Shown here one piece after another: positions 36,801-49,516 of a stretch of DNA of 64,000 bases. A program made the position numbers and the translations under genes. The notes under the pieces were generated by a model. It was not told the origin of the DNA, did no database searches, and was given only the letters and a program-made list of their open reading frames with translations. This stretch comes from Quillaja saponaria. Taxonomy: Eukaryota; Streptophyta; Magnoliopsida; Fabales; Quillajaceae. The stretch is taken from NCBI GenBank assembly GCA_029379385.1, contig CM055613.1, positions 10,682,001 to 10,746,000 on the forward strand, in the 5' to 3' direction. How positions within the stretch are numbered: the first letter of the stretch is position 1; every line of letters starts with the position of its first letter.

Positions 36801-39800
36801 AAGAGTGTTAGGTTTGATACGCCTTTTCTCATTATTTAATGAAGTGCACGTTGCATGCACCTCGCCTTAAATCATGCAAGGAAAACGACCCAAAGTTGCA
36901 TCTTTTAAGTCACCATGCAAATCACAAGCTTGTGCCGCAGCATGCCTCGCACTCAAGCACAAGGCTTGTGCCTCGGTGCACTTTTAACAATCTAAGGAAG
37001 TTACAGTGAGAGAAAAGAGATAAGTTTTTTTTACTTATCAAAAAAAGAGAAGAGAGATAGGGGAGATATTTGTGTGTTGGGTTTACAAAACTATAAAACT
37101 AATGAGCATCTTTTTCTTTACCGCCCTTTTGTTGGGACACTTTGGTGTAGACTATTTGATATTTTCAGCATTCCTTTGGCTTGCTCTGGCTCTTTGCACA
37201 ATTTTTGATGATTTGTTACTGAAGTTTTGGAGGAAAAAAGATTTAAGTGTTTGTGGAGATGTGTTTTCTTTGCAGTGACTTGGGATGTATGGTTGGAACA
37301 TAATGTGAAGATATTTCATGACCGTGGTCTCCCACATAATCTTATACGGGATAAGATTATTTTCTTCGCTTCTCTTCGGCGTTCTGCTTTAGGAGCCTTT
37401 CCAAGTGTTTCTTTAATAGATATACAACAAAATTGGAGGACTTCTTGCCCTCCCTTCTTATTTTTCTCAATAAAATTTTCTTCACTATCAAAAAACAAAA
37501 AGACAAGGGAAAAGGAACTGAAAATTCATCTAAACACAAAGATAGGAGATGGCCAAAAAAAGTGGTGCCTTTTAAGTTTTGACATCATACTCATCTTACA
37601 AAGTTAGCACATTTAAAATATAATTATCTCGTTCAATACGGAGTCAGAAGCAAGCAGAGTCAAAAGGAGGTCAAACTAAAAAAATATAGATTATATATAT
37701 TTCTTATTCCGCATTCTTAAAATCTTCAAATTCTACCAAACTAAATTATAGTACATAACTTCAATGCAAAACAAAATATTACAGGACATTTTATTTAATG
37801 AGTTTTCAATATTTTGGTTTTTGATATTTGTTAGTATTATATTTTTTCCTTACAACAGGTGAAACACGTCACCTTCCGCTTTGCCCTTAAAAACATAGAA
37901 TGAGAATAAGCCTACTCTCCTAGACACACATAATTTCAGTGAGAACCAGTTCAGGTTGTTCTAAGTATTTCTGTTTGCAGGATAAAGTTCTTGCTATATC
38001 TTTCTCCTTTTTCCTTTTTTTTGGGGGAAAAATGAATCTGTTTCAAGCAATTTAAATCATTCAAAGCAAGTTCTTGCTTTGTGTTGATTTTGCAAGCGAT
38101 GTGCAGGGGATCATTAATTTATTATATGCCAATTAGAGTTCTACCCTGTGGCATTTATTAAGCTTAAGGAAGGAAGGGAGTGTTTATGTGTTAATCCTGA
38201 TTCCTGAGTGTATTTGTACTTGGTGTCTAGAGATGCGAATAAGGCCGCCCATGAGTTGTGTAGTAGGTGGTCTCTTAACATTTTGTATAATGGTCTTGCC
38301 ATGTTGGTGCTCCTCCCGAGTCTGTAAGGCGGGCCATTCTATTGGACTTTCTATTTCTTTCAAAAATAAAATAAAAATTCTCACAGACAAACACATACAA
38401 AGGAAGGCACATGCATACAATATAAATAATTAACACAAGTTCAAATTACAAGCTAAAGTACCTTCCCCATAAAAGGATCAATGAGATCAAAGCGCTTGCA
38501 CAGTAAAGGTGAAGGACGCCACTGAAATTCCTCCCTTTTTGGGTACATATTCTTCACTATGAGATCTTCTGCTTGAGGATCTTTTGTTTGCTGCTTATAA
38601 ATTTTAGAACAAGTCATTGAAAAAACAAAAAATATTTTAGAAATCAAGCCAAAAGTATAGGGTGAGGCAATTAAGACCTGAAGCATACCTCTAGTCCACC
38701 AGATGTAAACTGCAAACCTCCAGCTTTCGAGAACTCCATGAAGTTTAGAGTAGAAACCTTGCTTTCCCTGCTATATTTTACCTTCTTTATTGCCTCAGCT
38801 GCAGCCTCAAAGTCTAGTCTCTCCCGAGCACGAGCAGCTTCTGACATATAACCAGCTCCACCAGAATTTGTAGAGCGTAAGCCCCCTTCATACTTCTCCT
38901 TTAGATACTGTTCGAATCTTTCTTGCTTCGCGGGATCATCTTTGAAAGGTTTTTCAACCTGTGATAGCTCATTCTAGATCCCACAAGAGTAAAAGAATAA
39001 AATAAATAATAAAGAAGTTGAAACACATAATTTTTAATGGCTGTTTCCTTGAATCAACCCAGTGAACCATGCCACAAAAACCATAACCTCATTGCAAACA
39101 AAACTATTGAAAGTAAAAGGTACAATCTTGAAATAGGAATTCCAAGCACAAAGACGTGCTACTCACAAATGATGCAGGCTCGGTAAATGTGTCTGAAAGA
39201 TTAAATTGGAGATGAACAACATCATCAGAATGGACAGATGAGGATGAATCTCTTGAGCTTCTATCCAAAGGTCTTTCCCCAAGGATTTTTCCCCGGCTCT
39301 CTGCTGTCATCCGCTGCACACCTGGAGGCACCTTCTCATCCAAGTGTTGCTTTGTTTGATCATTGCATTTTGGATATGCCTCCCACAATTTCCGTGTATA
39401 ATAGTCATGCCCAATTCCTCCAGAAAGAAAATTAAATAATGGATTTGAATGATTCTTTTCTCTAGAGAGATCCTCAAATAACTTCCCACATCGAGCAACT
39501 AAAGTAGCAACCCCCTCAATTAGTAGTTTCAAATTGTTATCCTCGGGAGGGGGAACCTCTGGAGGGAGGACGTCAACATTCTTGTAGCCAGTCTGAAGAG
39601 GCCCAGAAAAGGTATGATGAGGGACAAAGTCCTTTGGTATTACAGGAGGCTCAAATCTGAAAACCAATCATGGTTAACAGTTGGATTAAGTTAAAACAGA
39701 ATTAAGATACATAGCTCGATGGTTACATAGAGATCTTAACTCTTAACACCCCCCCCCCCCCCACACACACACACAAAATGTTGAGCTCTAAAATTCTAAA

Positions 39801-42800
39801 ATGTGCTATTCAGTAGCCATAAGTGATGCAAGAAATAATTATTATTTCAAACAAGTATTGTTAGAAATGTATAAAATTGCAGATACATTTAAACTTTTGA
39901 ACAAATAAATATAGCACTAAGAACTGGTAGCATATAGTACTTCTAGTTACCTTTCCATTTGATAGTCGGAATTTGATGCAACTCTGAAGCCAGGCAAACT
40001 ACCACGCTCCTTTGCAACCGGCTCTTTCTTGTTTTCCAAGCTCAACCTTGAAGGTTCCTCGACTTCCTCGACATAAGTTTCCTCAAATTCATAACCTGAA
40101 ACGCCAGCAGTTAGAGAAAGTATTCTCCATCAACTGATGTGGATTTGTAAAAACTGTTCATTAAAAAGAAAATGTCACATGAATCAGCAATATTATTAAC
40201 TTGAAAAGCTATGAGGAACTTGACCAGGTTTCTCAAAGAGCAAGCATAACTTCTATAGGGAAAAGAATGCAGTGGGCACTAAATTGTTCATTTTCAATGC
40301 TAATATAGAAGCGTACAGATACTAACCAGAGCCATAGACATCCTCATCTTCAGCATCAAGTTCTTCAAGTGCTCCAATGCCAAAACCAGGAGCAACCTTT
40401 CCTGCTGATAAATTAGTTAAATCAACTTAAGACAATAACCACATGAACAATGTACAGATTCAAAAAGTTGTGAATAACCACTAGGAACACCAAGCAGTCA
40501 GGTAGTAAATCTTACACTTGAAGCCAAAAAGGCCATCTTTGATGGAAAAACCTTTCCTATGCACTGGGCCCCTCTCGTGAGATGCACGTGATCTTTTCTT
40601 TTCTGAAGGAAAGGGAAGATTACTATTAAAATCATTTATCCCCCTCCCCCCTCACCAAATGAAACAGCATGCACATTGAGAAACAACATACCCCTAAATT
40701 CAGGAGCATTCTTGTAAGGATCAAAACCTAACCCATGCACGTCTTGTTTTAGGTTGAGTACAAAGATCTGAAGAAAAGTCAAAAAGATATATGAAACAAT
40801 TTCCAACCTCATCAATACTGAATAATTAACCCCAGATCCAGTTAAAAAATTAGAATGATCAGTGGTGTGGGGGTCAAACTTTCATGTGATCCTGCCTTGA
40901 GGGAGTGGACACACATCTCCCCTTTGAGGCCCCTCCTCTTTGGCTCCTTAGCTGGTACAGGATTGACCAAACCCCAACCCCCAAATACACTTTACCATGG
41001 AGAAGAAGAAGAAAAAGGTGGGTTCCCATTTTAGTTAGAAAAGCAGATGAGGATATTCAATCTCCAGAAAGACCGGAACCAAATGCATGCAACAGCATTG
41101 GACCAATCTTAGCAAGTAGACATTGACAAAGAAAAAAGAAGTTCAGCAAGATCGTTATATGTACATGGTAAGATGAGCAAAATTGCAATTCATCATACAT
41201 AATTCCAAAGAACTATGGCAGATTAACCAATAAAACATTACTGTATTCAATATGTAGGCAAGCAAGGCTATTTACTCACCGGTGTGCCCTTAGAAGAGTG
41301 AACATTACCATCCTCTGGCTGCTCAGCAACATTCTCAATGTCACCCTTAACAGGATCTGAGTCCGTAAACTGCACCTTTGCATCAGCAGAAGACAATGAT
41401 AGAAAAGCTTTCCGAGCTTCTCTTCGTGCATCTATGCATATAAAAAATAATATTGAATGTACCAGAAAAATGTGGCTAACTAAATAGAAAAACGTACCAG
41501 AAAAAACCAGTAAGGTAGGAAAGTTAAATACATTAAAATTTAAACACTTCTAAAACAAACATCAAATAATGACTTCCAGTAGTCACTAGCCACCATAAGA
41601 TATGGCTAAATGATAATTTATTTTTTTTGTTTTTTCCACTAAAATGTCATAAAGGGTTTATTTTTGTCCCTAAACAATTCAGTGTTAATTTTTTATCCCT
41701 AAACTTTCCAACTGCATGCGATATCATCACAACACTATTAGAGAAAGTAATGATCATAGCTGCCTTTAGCTTCAACTTTAGATACTATTCAGTTTATTTT
41801 AGTGATATGGCTAAAGCGATGTTGTTTGAACCTTATAAACTCAATCTCTCCAGTTTAGGTATTGTGGAATTTAAAGATTTCATTGATAGGGGGATATGGA
41901 GAGGGAAGGAAAACTTATTAAGCTTCAAGCGGAATCATTTAGCCATGTCAACAAAATAAACACTTAACCAGTAAAACTTTCCACGTTTGGGTCACATCAG
42001 TTTTGATTGTTACTTTGACAAACTAATATAGAGGCTAGGATCAGAATTCTTTAAACTTTCCAACTGCATGCAATTTTAGGGAAAAAATTGACACTACTTC
42101 TTCAGGGACAAAAATGATAACTAAACCATGGGGAATTTAAATATAAAAGGTGACTTCAAAATTAGCATCAGAATTATAAAATATAGCTATTTAAAGATGC
42201 CTAGATGAAGTGGCTCATTAAAAAGAAACCCCAAAAAGGAAGCAAAATTTGGGACCAAAAGAAACTTGAAAGACTATTTCATTTCTTTTGCTTGATCAGA
42301 CTAGAACCTAATACCAACTTCAACCACACCAGATCCTTTTTATCAGCAGATCCAATAATTAATGAATATAAATTGACCACTCCAAAAAGGGTGCATGCAC
42401 AACGTTTGCTACCCCTGAAAATAGGAAGCAACTAATGTTACTGATATCACATTGAACTAAATAAAAATCCAAGAAAGAATCTAATAGGCCCACTCAATCT
42501 GTCTACTCCAATGAAGTATTCATGGATAAACAGAAGACTAGGAAACACTTGTACAAGGACCAAGATCAACTGATTTAACTTGGATCAGTATATGTCAGAA
42601 AACTGCCTAAATCTTAATGAAATTTGAGACAATTATCTTAAAGTGGTACCAGAAAGGCAGAAAGACATACCATAGAGTGCATTAGCATGTGAATCCTTAA
42701 TTGAACGGCCTTGACGCCACCCCATCTTCTGGAGTAATTTCACTCCTAATCATAAAAACCATATCAAGGTGTCCAATGAAGCACCACATAAAACAAAACA

Positions 42801-45800
42801 AAAAAATAAAAACACGCTCACACATTTACATCAACATTCAACACAACCAAATATCTGAGAACATACCAATAGATTCTGCAGCTGGAAGAACTATTTCATC
42901 TGGAGCCGGTCCAGGAATAGCAGACGGTCTGCATTACAAGGAGATCAAAAACATTAATAAACCATAATACCTCTCATGCTGCTTCAAAAAGTAAAACGAA
43001 AACAAATTTACATTGCTATATAAATTTCGTAAACTTATAAGTTACAGGCCACTGAAATACAACAGTAAAATAATACAATATATCTTGGAGAAGAAAATAT
43101 CCGAGGTAGTCCAAGAAGCTACACACAAATATTCAATCCCATGCTCGACAACTGTTCCTTTCTTAGAAGATCAGCAATGACATTATATGCCACTGTAGCA
43201 CTTTAAATTCTAAAGATATAGAAGAAAAATCTAAGAATCGCTCAAATTAGGGTGTCATTTCACGACACTGCATACAAAAAAAGTATCTCTATGAAAAAAT
43301 AGAGGCGCACTTTCCTATGATAGAAAAAGGTAAATATTAAAATATGAAAAATCTTAAAAGGGTCATAATCTTCAATCTCAGACTCTAATTGGCTCCATAA
43401 CTTACAGAAAATGCACACACTCAGGAAACCAGATGAATAGCATGAAAATGGTAAAATGAACTATGAAATGAAGGGCTAATCATTCTTTAAACACAAGGTA
43501 CTATGAAATGAAGGGCTAATTAGTTATCTAATAAATTTTTTTCTTTCACCTTTCCAAGTAACAAAGATCCTACTCCTTCAACCAAAAACTAAGACATATT
43601 ACTATGCAGTAATGCAAAAAGAAATTTCCGATCTCGATATAGTACACAAGTACAACACGGTTTAACATCACACACAGTATCTAAAGGTGGCAATGAGCCG
43701 AGCTAGCTAGTGAGCTACTTGTTAAGAGATTGGATCAAGCTTGGCTCGTTTTCTAAACGAGACGATCATGAGTTTTATTTTGAACTCGTTTAGTAAAACA
43801 AGTCGAGTTCAATCTTTTTAAAGCTTAGCTTATAAGCTCGTGAATCGGCTTGTTTAATATTTTTTATTATTTATTTATATAAATATATTTATATACAAAA
43901 ATTAACATCAGTTATAACTTGGTTTGGTGATAAGTTACTCAACTAGTTCTTTATTAGGTTTTGTCATCTTAGGTTCAACTTTTCTTTACTTTTATAGTTT
44001 TTTTTTAAAAATCTTTAAAAGCTCCTAACGAGCCGAGTTCAAGCTTTGATTTAGGCTCGTTAGCTCTTAACGAGTTTAGGCTCGCAAGGTCCTAACGAAC
44101 ACGAGCCAAACTTCAGACTATCCAAAACTTGACGAGCCAAGCTGAGTATTCGACCAGGATACTCGTTGCCACCCCTATCAGTACTCAGTATCCCATCAGG
44201 ATACAAACATTCTTTGCCTAAATCAAAACCACTAAAAAAGATACAATCATTACTAAAGCCTCGAATTCAGAAAAATCATCCCGTCAATACTTGCAAAACA
44301 GCAGGCCTAGAACCCCTACATATTTTTCTTTTTCTTCTTCTTCTTCTTCTTTTTTTTTTTTTTTTTGGGTGGGGGGAGTGGATCATACCAATGAATTTCA
44401 ATTTGTGTTACAATCTAGAAAGATCGCCTAGGCATTGTAGACCCATTGGTCACAGTCACAAATACCAAGCTGGTATTCTTGGTAGGAAGCCAGTACCAGA
44501 ATCTGAGATGGCGATGAAGTTTGCACTTAAACGCACACTTCTAATGCTACATATCTCTAATTCCCTCTAATAGTGCAATTCAAAATACAGAAACACTTTG
44601 AGTATATAAACAAAACAAGCCCTCTCTTGAGATTTGGTTTTCTGTTTTCGAAACAAAAATGGCAGAATAACCACTCATAACTTCTTTACATACAAAAGCC
44701 AGGTAAACAGCAAGCACATCATACTTATTATAAGTCATCCCAAAATTATCCACTATTATGTATTATGTTGAAAATCATGCACCTGTAGACTGCTAGGATT
44801 CAGTTGAAAGAGGGAAAAAAATTATAAGCAGATAGTCTTGGACAGTTATTATTTACAAATATGTCTAAGTAGTATCAAAGCTAAATTCCTGTCTGAGATT
44901 ACTTGTTCTTCAAGAACCGTGAAATAAATAAGAAAACACAAAAGTTGAGTCATACTAAAAACAACAGCAAAAAATTGGATTGAAAGACTGAAAACATCTC
45001 CATGTCTCAGCAACATAAAATATATCCTCAATTAGTGTAGAGCAACATGCCACTAAATTTTTTTCCAAATTATCATAATTAGACATCTGAACTCAAATTC
45101 CAGAAAGAGGTGACAGTTTTTACCTTTATTACTAAATATTATTTTTCTGCATGAGTAACTTATTTGTTGAAGTTTGGATTTGGACAGTGGGAAAAGAAAT
45201 ACCATATTTGATAAACCAGCATGGGAAGAACTGAATAAATCTTAGAAACATTTAAATAAAATGAAATACAATAACAAAGAAAAGAACCTATGTTGCTGTT
45301 CTTTCTCAGCTTGTTTCCGAGCAATTTCAGCAGTTGTAAATCCAAATGTGTCAAACTGAGAAGACGTACTCAAGCTACGATCTTCCAATTCCTAGAATGC
45401 AAAGGAGGGAAGAGGAATCATAAGAACTTGATTTACCATGAGATGATTAAAACAAATAAAAAAAAAGTGTCCAATATATTAGACACTACAATTGGTATAC
45501 TGCACGTCATAATCAGATAAGTGCATCATAAGACAATTATACTATGAAAATTAAAGACTAGATCAATAGAATACAAAATATTGATCAAGTCTAGAAAAGA
45601 AGCAAAAATTTAAATAAAAGAATGATGAATAGAAAGCAGGAAAAATTGCAGAACATATGGCTTGATTTAATACAAGATACTGTGGTATTCTGAAACTGAA
45701 AACAATTATTTTTATCTAATCGACTGAAAACTGATATAGATAAACTTAAACACAACTCTTATTTATACAAAAACAAAAAGGACAGCTTTGGTATTATACT

Positions 45801-48800
45801 ATTATGAACCATGCTATTCAATTTCCTGGGCTATATATACACTTAGGGCATATTTAGATGGAGGAGAATGGTGGGAGAGGAAAGGGTACCGTACCAATAT
45901 GACAAATATACTCATAGCCTTTCTACTTAATACCTACAAATACTCAAATAAAACATTTTAAAAGTATATTTGTAAAATTATATAAATATTAAATAATATA
46001 TCCTCCTATTTTCTTTTCACTCATCTGCCAAACAAGAAATGCACTTTATCTTCTTCATTCATTTCCCTCCATATTTTTGAACTCACAAATAAGAGAAAGG
46101 ATAGGTGTCATTTCACCTACTCTCCTTTCCTACCATCTCCTCTCGTCTCCTTCCCCTCCAAATTCAGAACAAGACCCTATTGATATTTTTTACCAGGGTA
46201 AGAAATTCAAAAGGAAGAAATTTACAACTCATATATTATCCCTTTTTAAGGGATTCATTGTCACATTTAAGAAGCAGATAACAGTATCCAATTGAACACA
46301 AACAAAATCATCAATCTATAGCCCCCAACGAGCAAGCAACTTGAAGAAATCAAAACAAAATCCAGAGCTTAAATTAAATGATACCCATGCTCTCGAAGGA
46401 AACTCCAGATCCATATGAACACATTTGTAATTTTATTTTTTTTGAAAAGATAAAAGTGCTGGGAAAATTAAAAAGGTATATGAAGTCCTTGCCTTCTAGG
46501 CAGTGAATTCAATTAATATCACCGCAAACAGAGGTTATTATAAAAATAAAAATAATACTAATATTAATAATAAAACATCTTAGAAAGACTAAACATGATT
46601 GAAAAGGTCACAGAAATTGTTCCCGCCACAACTTGCAGCCAAACAAAAGAGAATCTAATCTTGGTCAGCTAGCACCGCAAGAGTGGAAGAGGAGAAAATT
46701 CCTCTTGACCATATGAAGCAGAATCCCTACATCTCCATGGATATGAAACTATGATCATCTTAAAAGAACAACATGCACTGCCATTGGAACATTTATTTTT
46801 CTCAACCAAAGCACGATTCTTAGAATGATCCCATCTAGTAGTACCAAATAGAGCACAGTTCAAGGATCAAAATATCAGGATACAAAACTCGCAAGAGGAA
46901 CACAATCAATAACATCATATCACTTTGCACCCATAAATCCAATACTCCCCCAGAAGACAAAGGGAAGAGACAGAGCCAATTTGCTACATGGAACCTCATA
47001 TTCTCTGTTCAGTAATTAACAGGAACATGCACTCAGAAGACCTACAACCCATGATCTCACCCCCACCCTTGGTCTTAAAGGGGTAGGATATGCCATTAGG
47101 CCCTGAAGTCTTTAGAAAAAACTGCTACTGAAATCTCCAACAACTTAAAAAGTACTGGTCTATCAGAGATCAGTCACTAGTTAATCCCAACATGAATCAG
47201 CCACCCTACTTCATCGTGCAGCCATAGGGAGCGCAAGAGGAAAAACTAAAAATTGTTACAGCTTTACCTTACCTACCCAAAAAGGAAGACAAAAAAAAGA
47301 GATAGTGATGTCTCTTTTCAGCTAAACATACTCAGAATAGAAGTTTATCTCCAGACCAAATTTAGTTCAAAGAGATATATTTCTCCTGTCACCAATGTCA
47401 AAGAAAAAAAACTCCTAAAAACACCCGTCCAATCCCAGCAGTTTTCTTAACACTAACATCACTAAGACATCAAAGGATACCATCTCAGCTCCTGGTTCTC
47501 ATGACCAACTTACCTGTACGGCTGTACCACATCTCTTTTTTTCTGCTGCGTACAAATATCAAAAAACTTACAGCCTATCAAACTTTTATCAAGTTAACAC
47601 ATGTCACTATGCATATCTGTGAGCAGGAACGAAATCAAATTCACCAAAAATCCCGCCTTTGAATTTACAAGTTTACAACAGTTCACTCTAGTTGGCACAG
47701 TGTGTTTCCACTGACATCAATTTAAGCAGTTTCATAACAGCCTTATTGTATTATACCACAGTCACCATGCCAGGAAATTAACTTCCTGACAGTAAATCAA
47801 TTTCAAAATCTGTACTCATGCAAAATGATCCTCCATGACAAAACTTCCAGTAACATCAATAGCCTACGTCAGGCAGCAGCTTAAAAAATTAGTTCTCAAA
47901 CTAAAATAGAAGAATAGCAATCAACAGATAAGGATATTAATGGCATTACCTCAGTTGGAAAGAGTCAAATGGAGAATCAAGCTAGATGGCGGTCAACTCT
48001 CCCAATAATTACATTATGAATGTTATGATACATACTACTCAACCATTAATGTTTTCAAAATATACGATAAACCAATTGAATATCCACTGCTGCTACATTA
48101 TATTCAAGAAATGTGATAATTAACCTTAAGAGCTTCTTAAAACGTAAGCATACTCCAAGATTTCAGTCAAATGCATTACTGATGAACAACTATTTTCGAT
48201 GAATATTACTGACAAATAACTTATATTGACATTAGTAATTTTAAGAAATAAGAATTTCTTGCTCAAGAATCAGATAAACTTGTACATTGCAGCTGGCAAG
48301 CAGTATGGAAAAAACATACAGTTTTCTCATCTTCATCTAAAAAATTTAGAATGCTCTGTTGTTTGACTTCAGCTCTGTTCTTCCGTGAAGATGTAAAAGC
48401 CTGAGGGGCCCACCCTGCATGTACATTCAGACAAAACATTGGGGGACCCTTGAAAATTCAAATAGCATATTATATATAATAAAAGGATTCAAGTTCACAA
48501 ATAAGTAAAATAGTACCTTCTTTGGAACCCGCTGTATTATAATAACCAGCAGAAAAACCGCCAGTAAATGCTCCATGGAATCTTCTCCGTCCTTCTTCAT
48601 CTGTCACCTGGAGGTGAATAAATTTAAGATAAGCAGGAAGCATCAGACAAAGCTTTGTCCAATTAAATTAGTACAATACCAGGCAAACTACTAAGTGGTG
48701 CTTTACATTCAGAACAGCAGCCAGCTCCCAAAATTACATATCAAAAAAGAAACATTGGGTGATTTAATGCAGCTTCCATTTGTTTAAATTGATTTACTTC

Positions 48801-49516
48801 TGATCAGATAATACTTGAATGTCATTCACATGAGAAATTTAAAAGGGATTCTCAACTACAAATGAAAATCAATAGTTAGAGTTTAATCTACATTTTTCAA
48901 ATAAAATTCTCAACTCAAATGGGTATAACAGCTAATATGAAAGTGCTATATATTAAAACTTAAATGGAACCAATGGGTGATTTTAAACGGGCTTCCATAT
49001 GATTAAGTTGATTAAATTGCATGTAAGATGATACTTTAAGAAAATATGCAATAGAAACAAACACTTCCATTCACAGATGAGAAATTACAATGGTGCCATA
49101 AGTTGTAGATTTGCAAAAATAAATAAATAAAAGAGCTAACTTTTTTTTAGAAAAGGATTCTAAATTACAAATGAATATCACTTATGAGCTAGTAATAAAA
49201 TTTACTCTTATGTTTTCGCCAATTTCTGAACCGCCAAAGTAAATGACAGTGAGGTGCTCAATAAATTTTATGGTCAATAAATCGTCAATTTAAATGGGTA
49301 TAACACAACTAGTATGGCTCAGCAATACTGGGATCATTGCAACACGTAAATCAAAGAAAGGAGGAACCAATAAACGCTCACCTCTTGCTTCCAAACAGGG
49401 AGGCTTCGAAGTTGACCGGAGGCCTCAGCTACGGCCTTCTTTTTCCGGCTACCAATATCTTCCTCTCGGTCTATCGGTTTTCCGTAAAACACGAAATCCT
49501 CTTCATCTGACTCCAT
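33895..49516 (-). CDS. TGH: TOUGH, G-patch/SURP RNA-binding protein
   Basis: This nuclear RNA-binding protein assists DCL1, HYL1 and SERRATE in primary-microRNA processing and affects splicing. There are 16 coding exons: 49382-49516, 48517-48607, 48320-48414, 45288-45391, 42867-42928, 42671-42745, 41280-41431, 40692-40767, 40516-40602, 40327-40404, 39951-40095, 39167-39656, 38689-38973, 38462-38590, 35263-35481, 33895-34623. All phases close, giving 983 residues (Arabidopsis TGH about 930). Features in order: conserved start [10 protein letters not shown] and FHGAFTGG; a weak G-patch ([11 protein letters not shown], about 164-174); [36 protein letters not shown]; a SURP module ([19 protein letters not shown], from about 412); [39 protein letters not shown]; and an Arg/Ser/His/Lys-rich tail. 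Introns 3, 4 and 14 are 2.4-3 kb and hold transposon pieces. An NAGNAG acceptor precedes exon 10. Confidence 0.95.
35850..36995. repeat. Possible dispersed repeat in TGH intron 14
   Basis: GC-richer patches with motifs such as CCTAGGCGCGAGG, GCATGCACCTCGCC and GCCTCGGTGCACTTTT lie at the two ends of a 1.1-kb stretch. Similar motifs occur in unclassified plant repeats. The boundaries and class are uncertain. Confidence 0.3.
37070..37505 (+). mobile_element. L1-type LINE 3' end in TGH intron 14
   Basis: The plus strand reads [20 protein letters not shown], then [20 protein letters not shown] and SLIDIQQNW. These are typical of the extreme C-terminus of plant L1 polyproteins. An A-rich tail follows at about 37490-37505. 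It lies antisense to TGH and is heavily 5'-truncated. Confidence 0.75.
39751..39775. repeat. C-run plus CA microsatellite
   Basis: A run of about fifteen C followed by (CA)n lies in TGH intron 11. It is an obvious length-variable site. Confidence 0.85.
41654..42126. mobile_element. Foldback MITE-like element in TGH intron 6
   Basis: The left end (41654-41707) reads TTTTTGTCCCTAAACAATTC, then TTAATTTTTTATCCCTAAA. The right end, read inward on the other strand, gives TTTTTGTCCCTGAAGAAG, then TCAATTTTTTCCCTAAA. So there are roughly 50-base inverted termini about 470 bases apart. AAACTTTCCAACTGCATGC also occurs twice as a direct repeat (about 41702 and 42053). There is no coding frame. Confidence 0.6.
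43682..44177 (+). mobile_element. hAT-type MITE, copy 2, in TGH intron 4
   Basis: This 496-bp element is clearly the same family as the 495-bp copy at 12681-13175. It shares stretches such as GAGTTTTATTTTGA, TCAATCTTTTTAAAGCT and TTGCCACCCCTA over its whole length. It begins TAAAGGTGGCAA. The flanks ACAGTATC and TCAGTACT agree at 5 of 8 positions, a degraded target-site duplication. Confidence 0.82.
45846..46177. mobile_element. Tourist/Harbinger-like MITE in TGH intron 3
   Basis: About 332 bases start GGGCATATTTAGATGGAGG. Read from the right they start GGGTCTTGTTCTGAATTTGG. These are imperfect inverted ends of PIF/Harbinger type, continuing into G/A-rich inverted arms (GGTGGGAGAGGAAAG versus GGTAGGAAAGGAGAG). 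There is no coding content. Confidence 0.5.
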
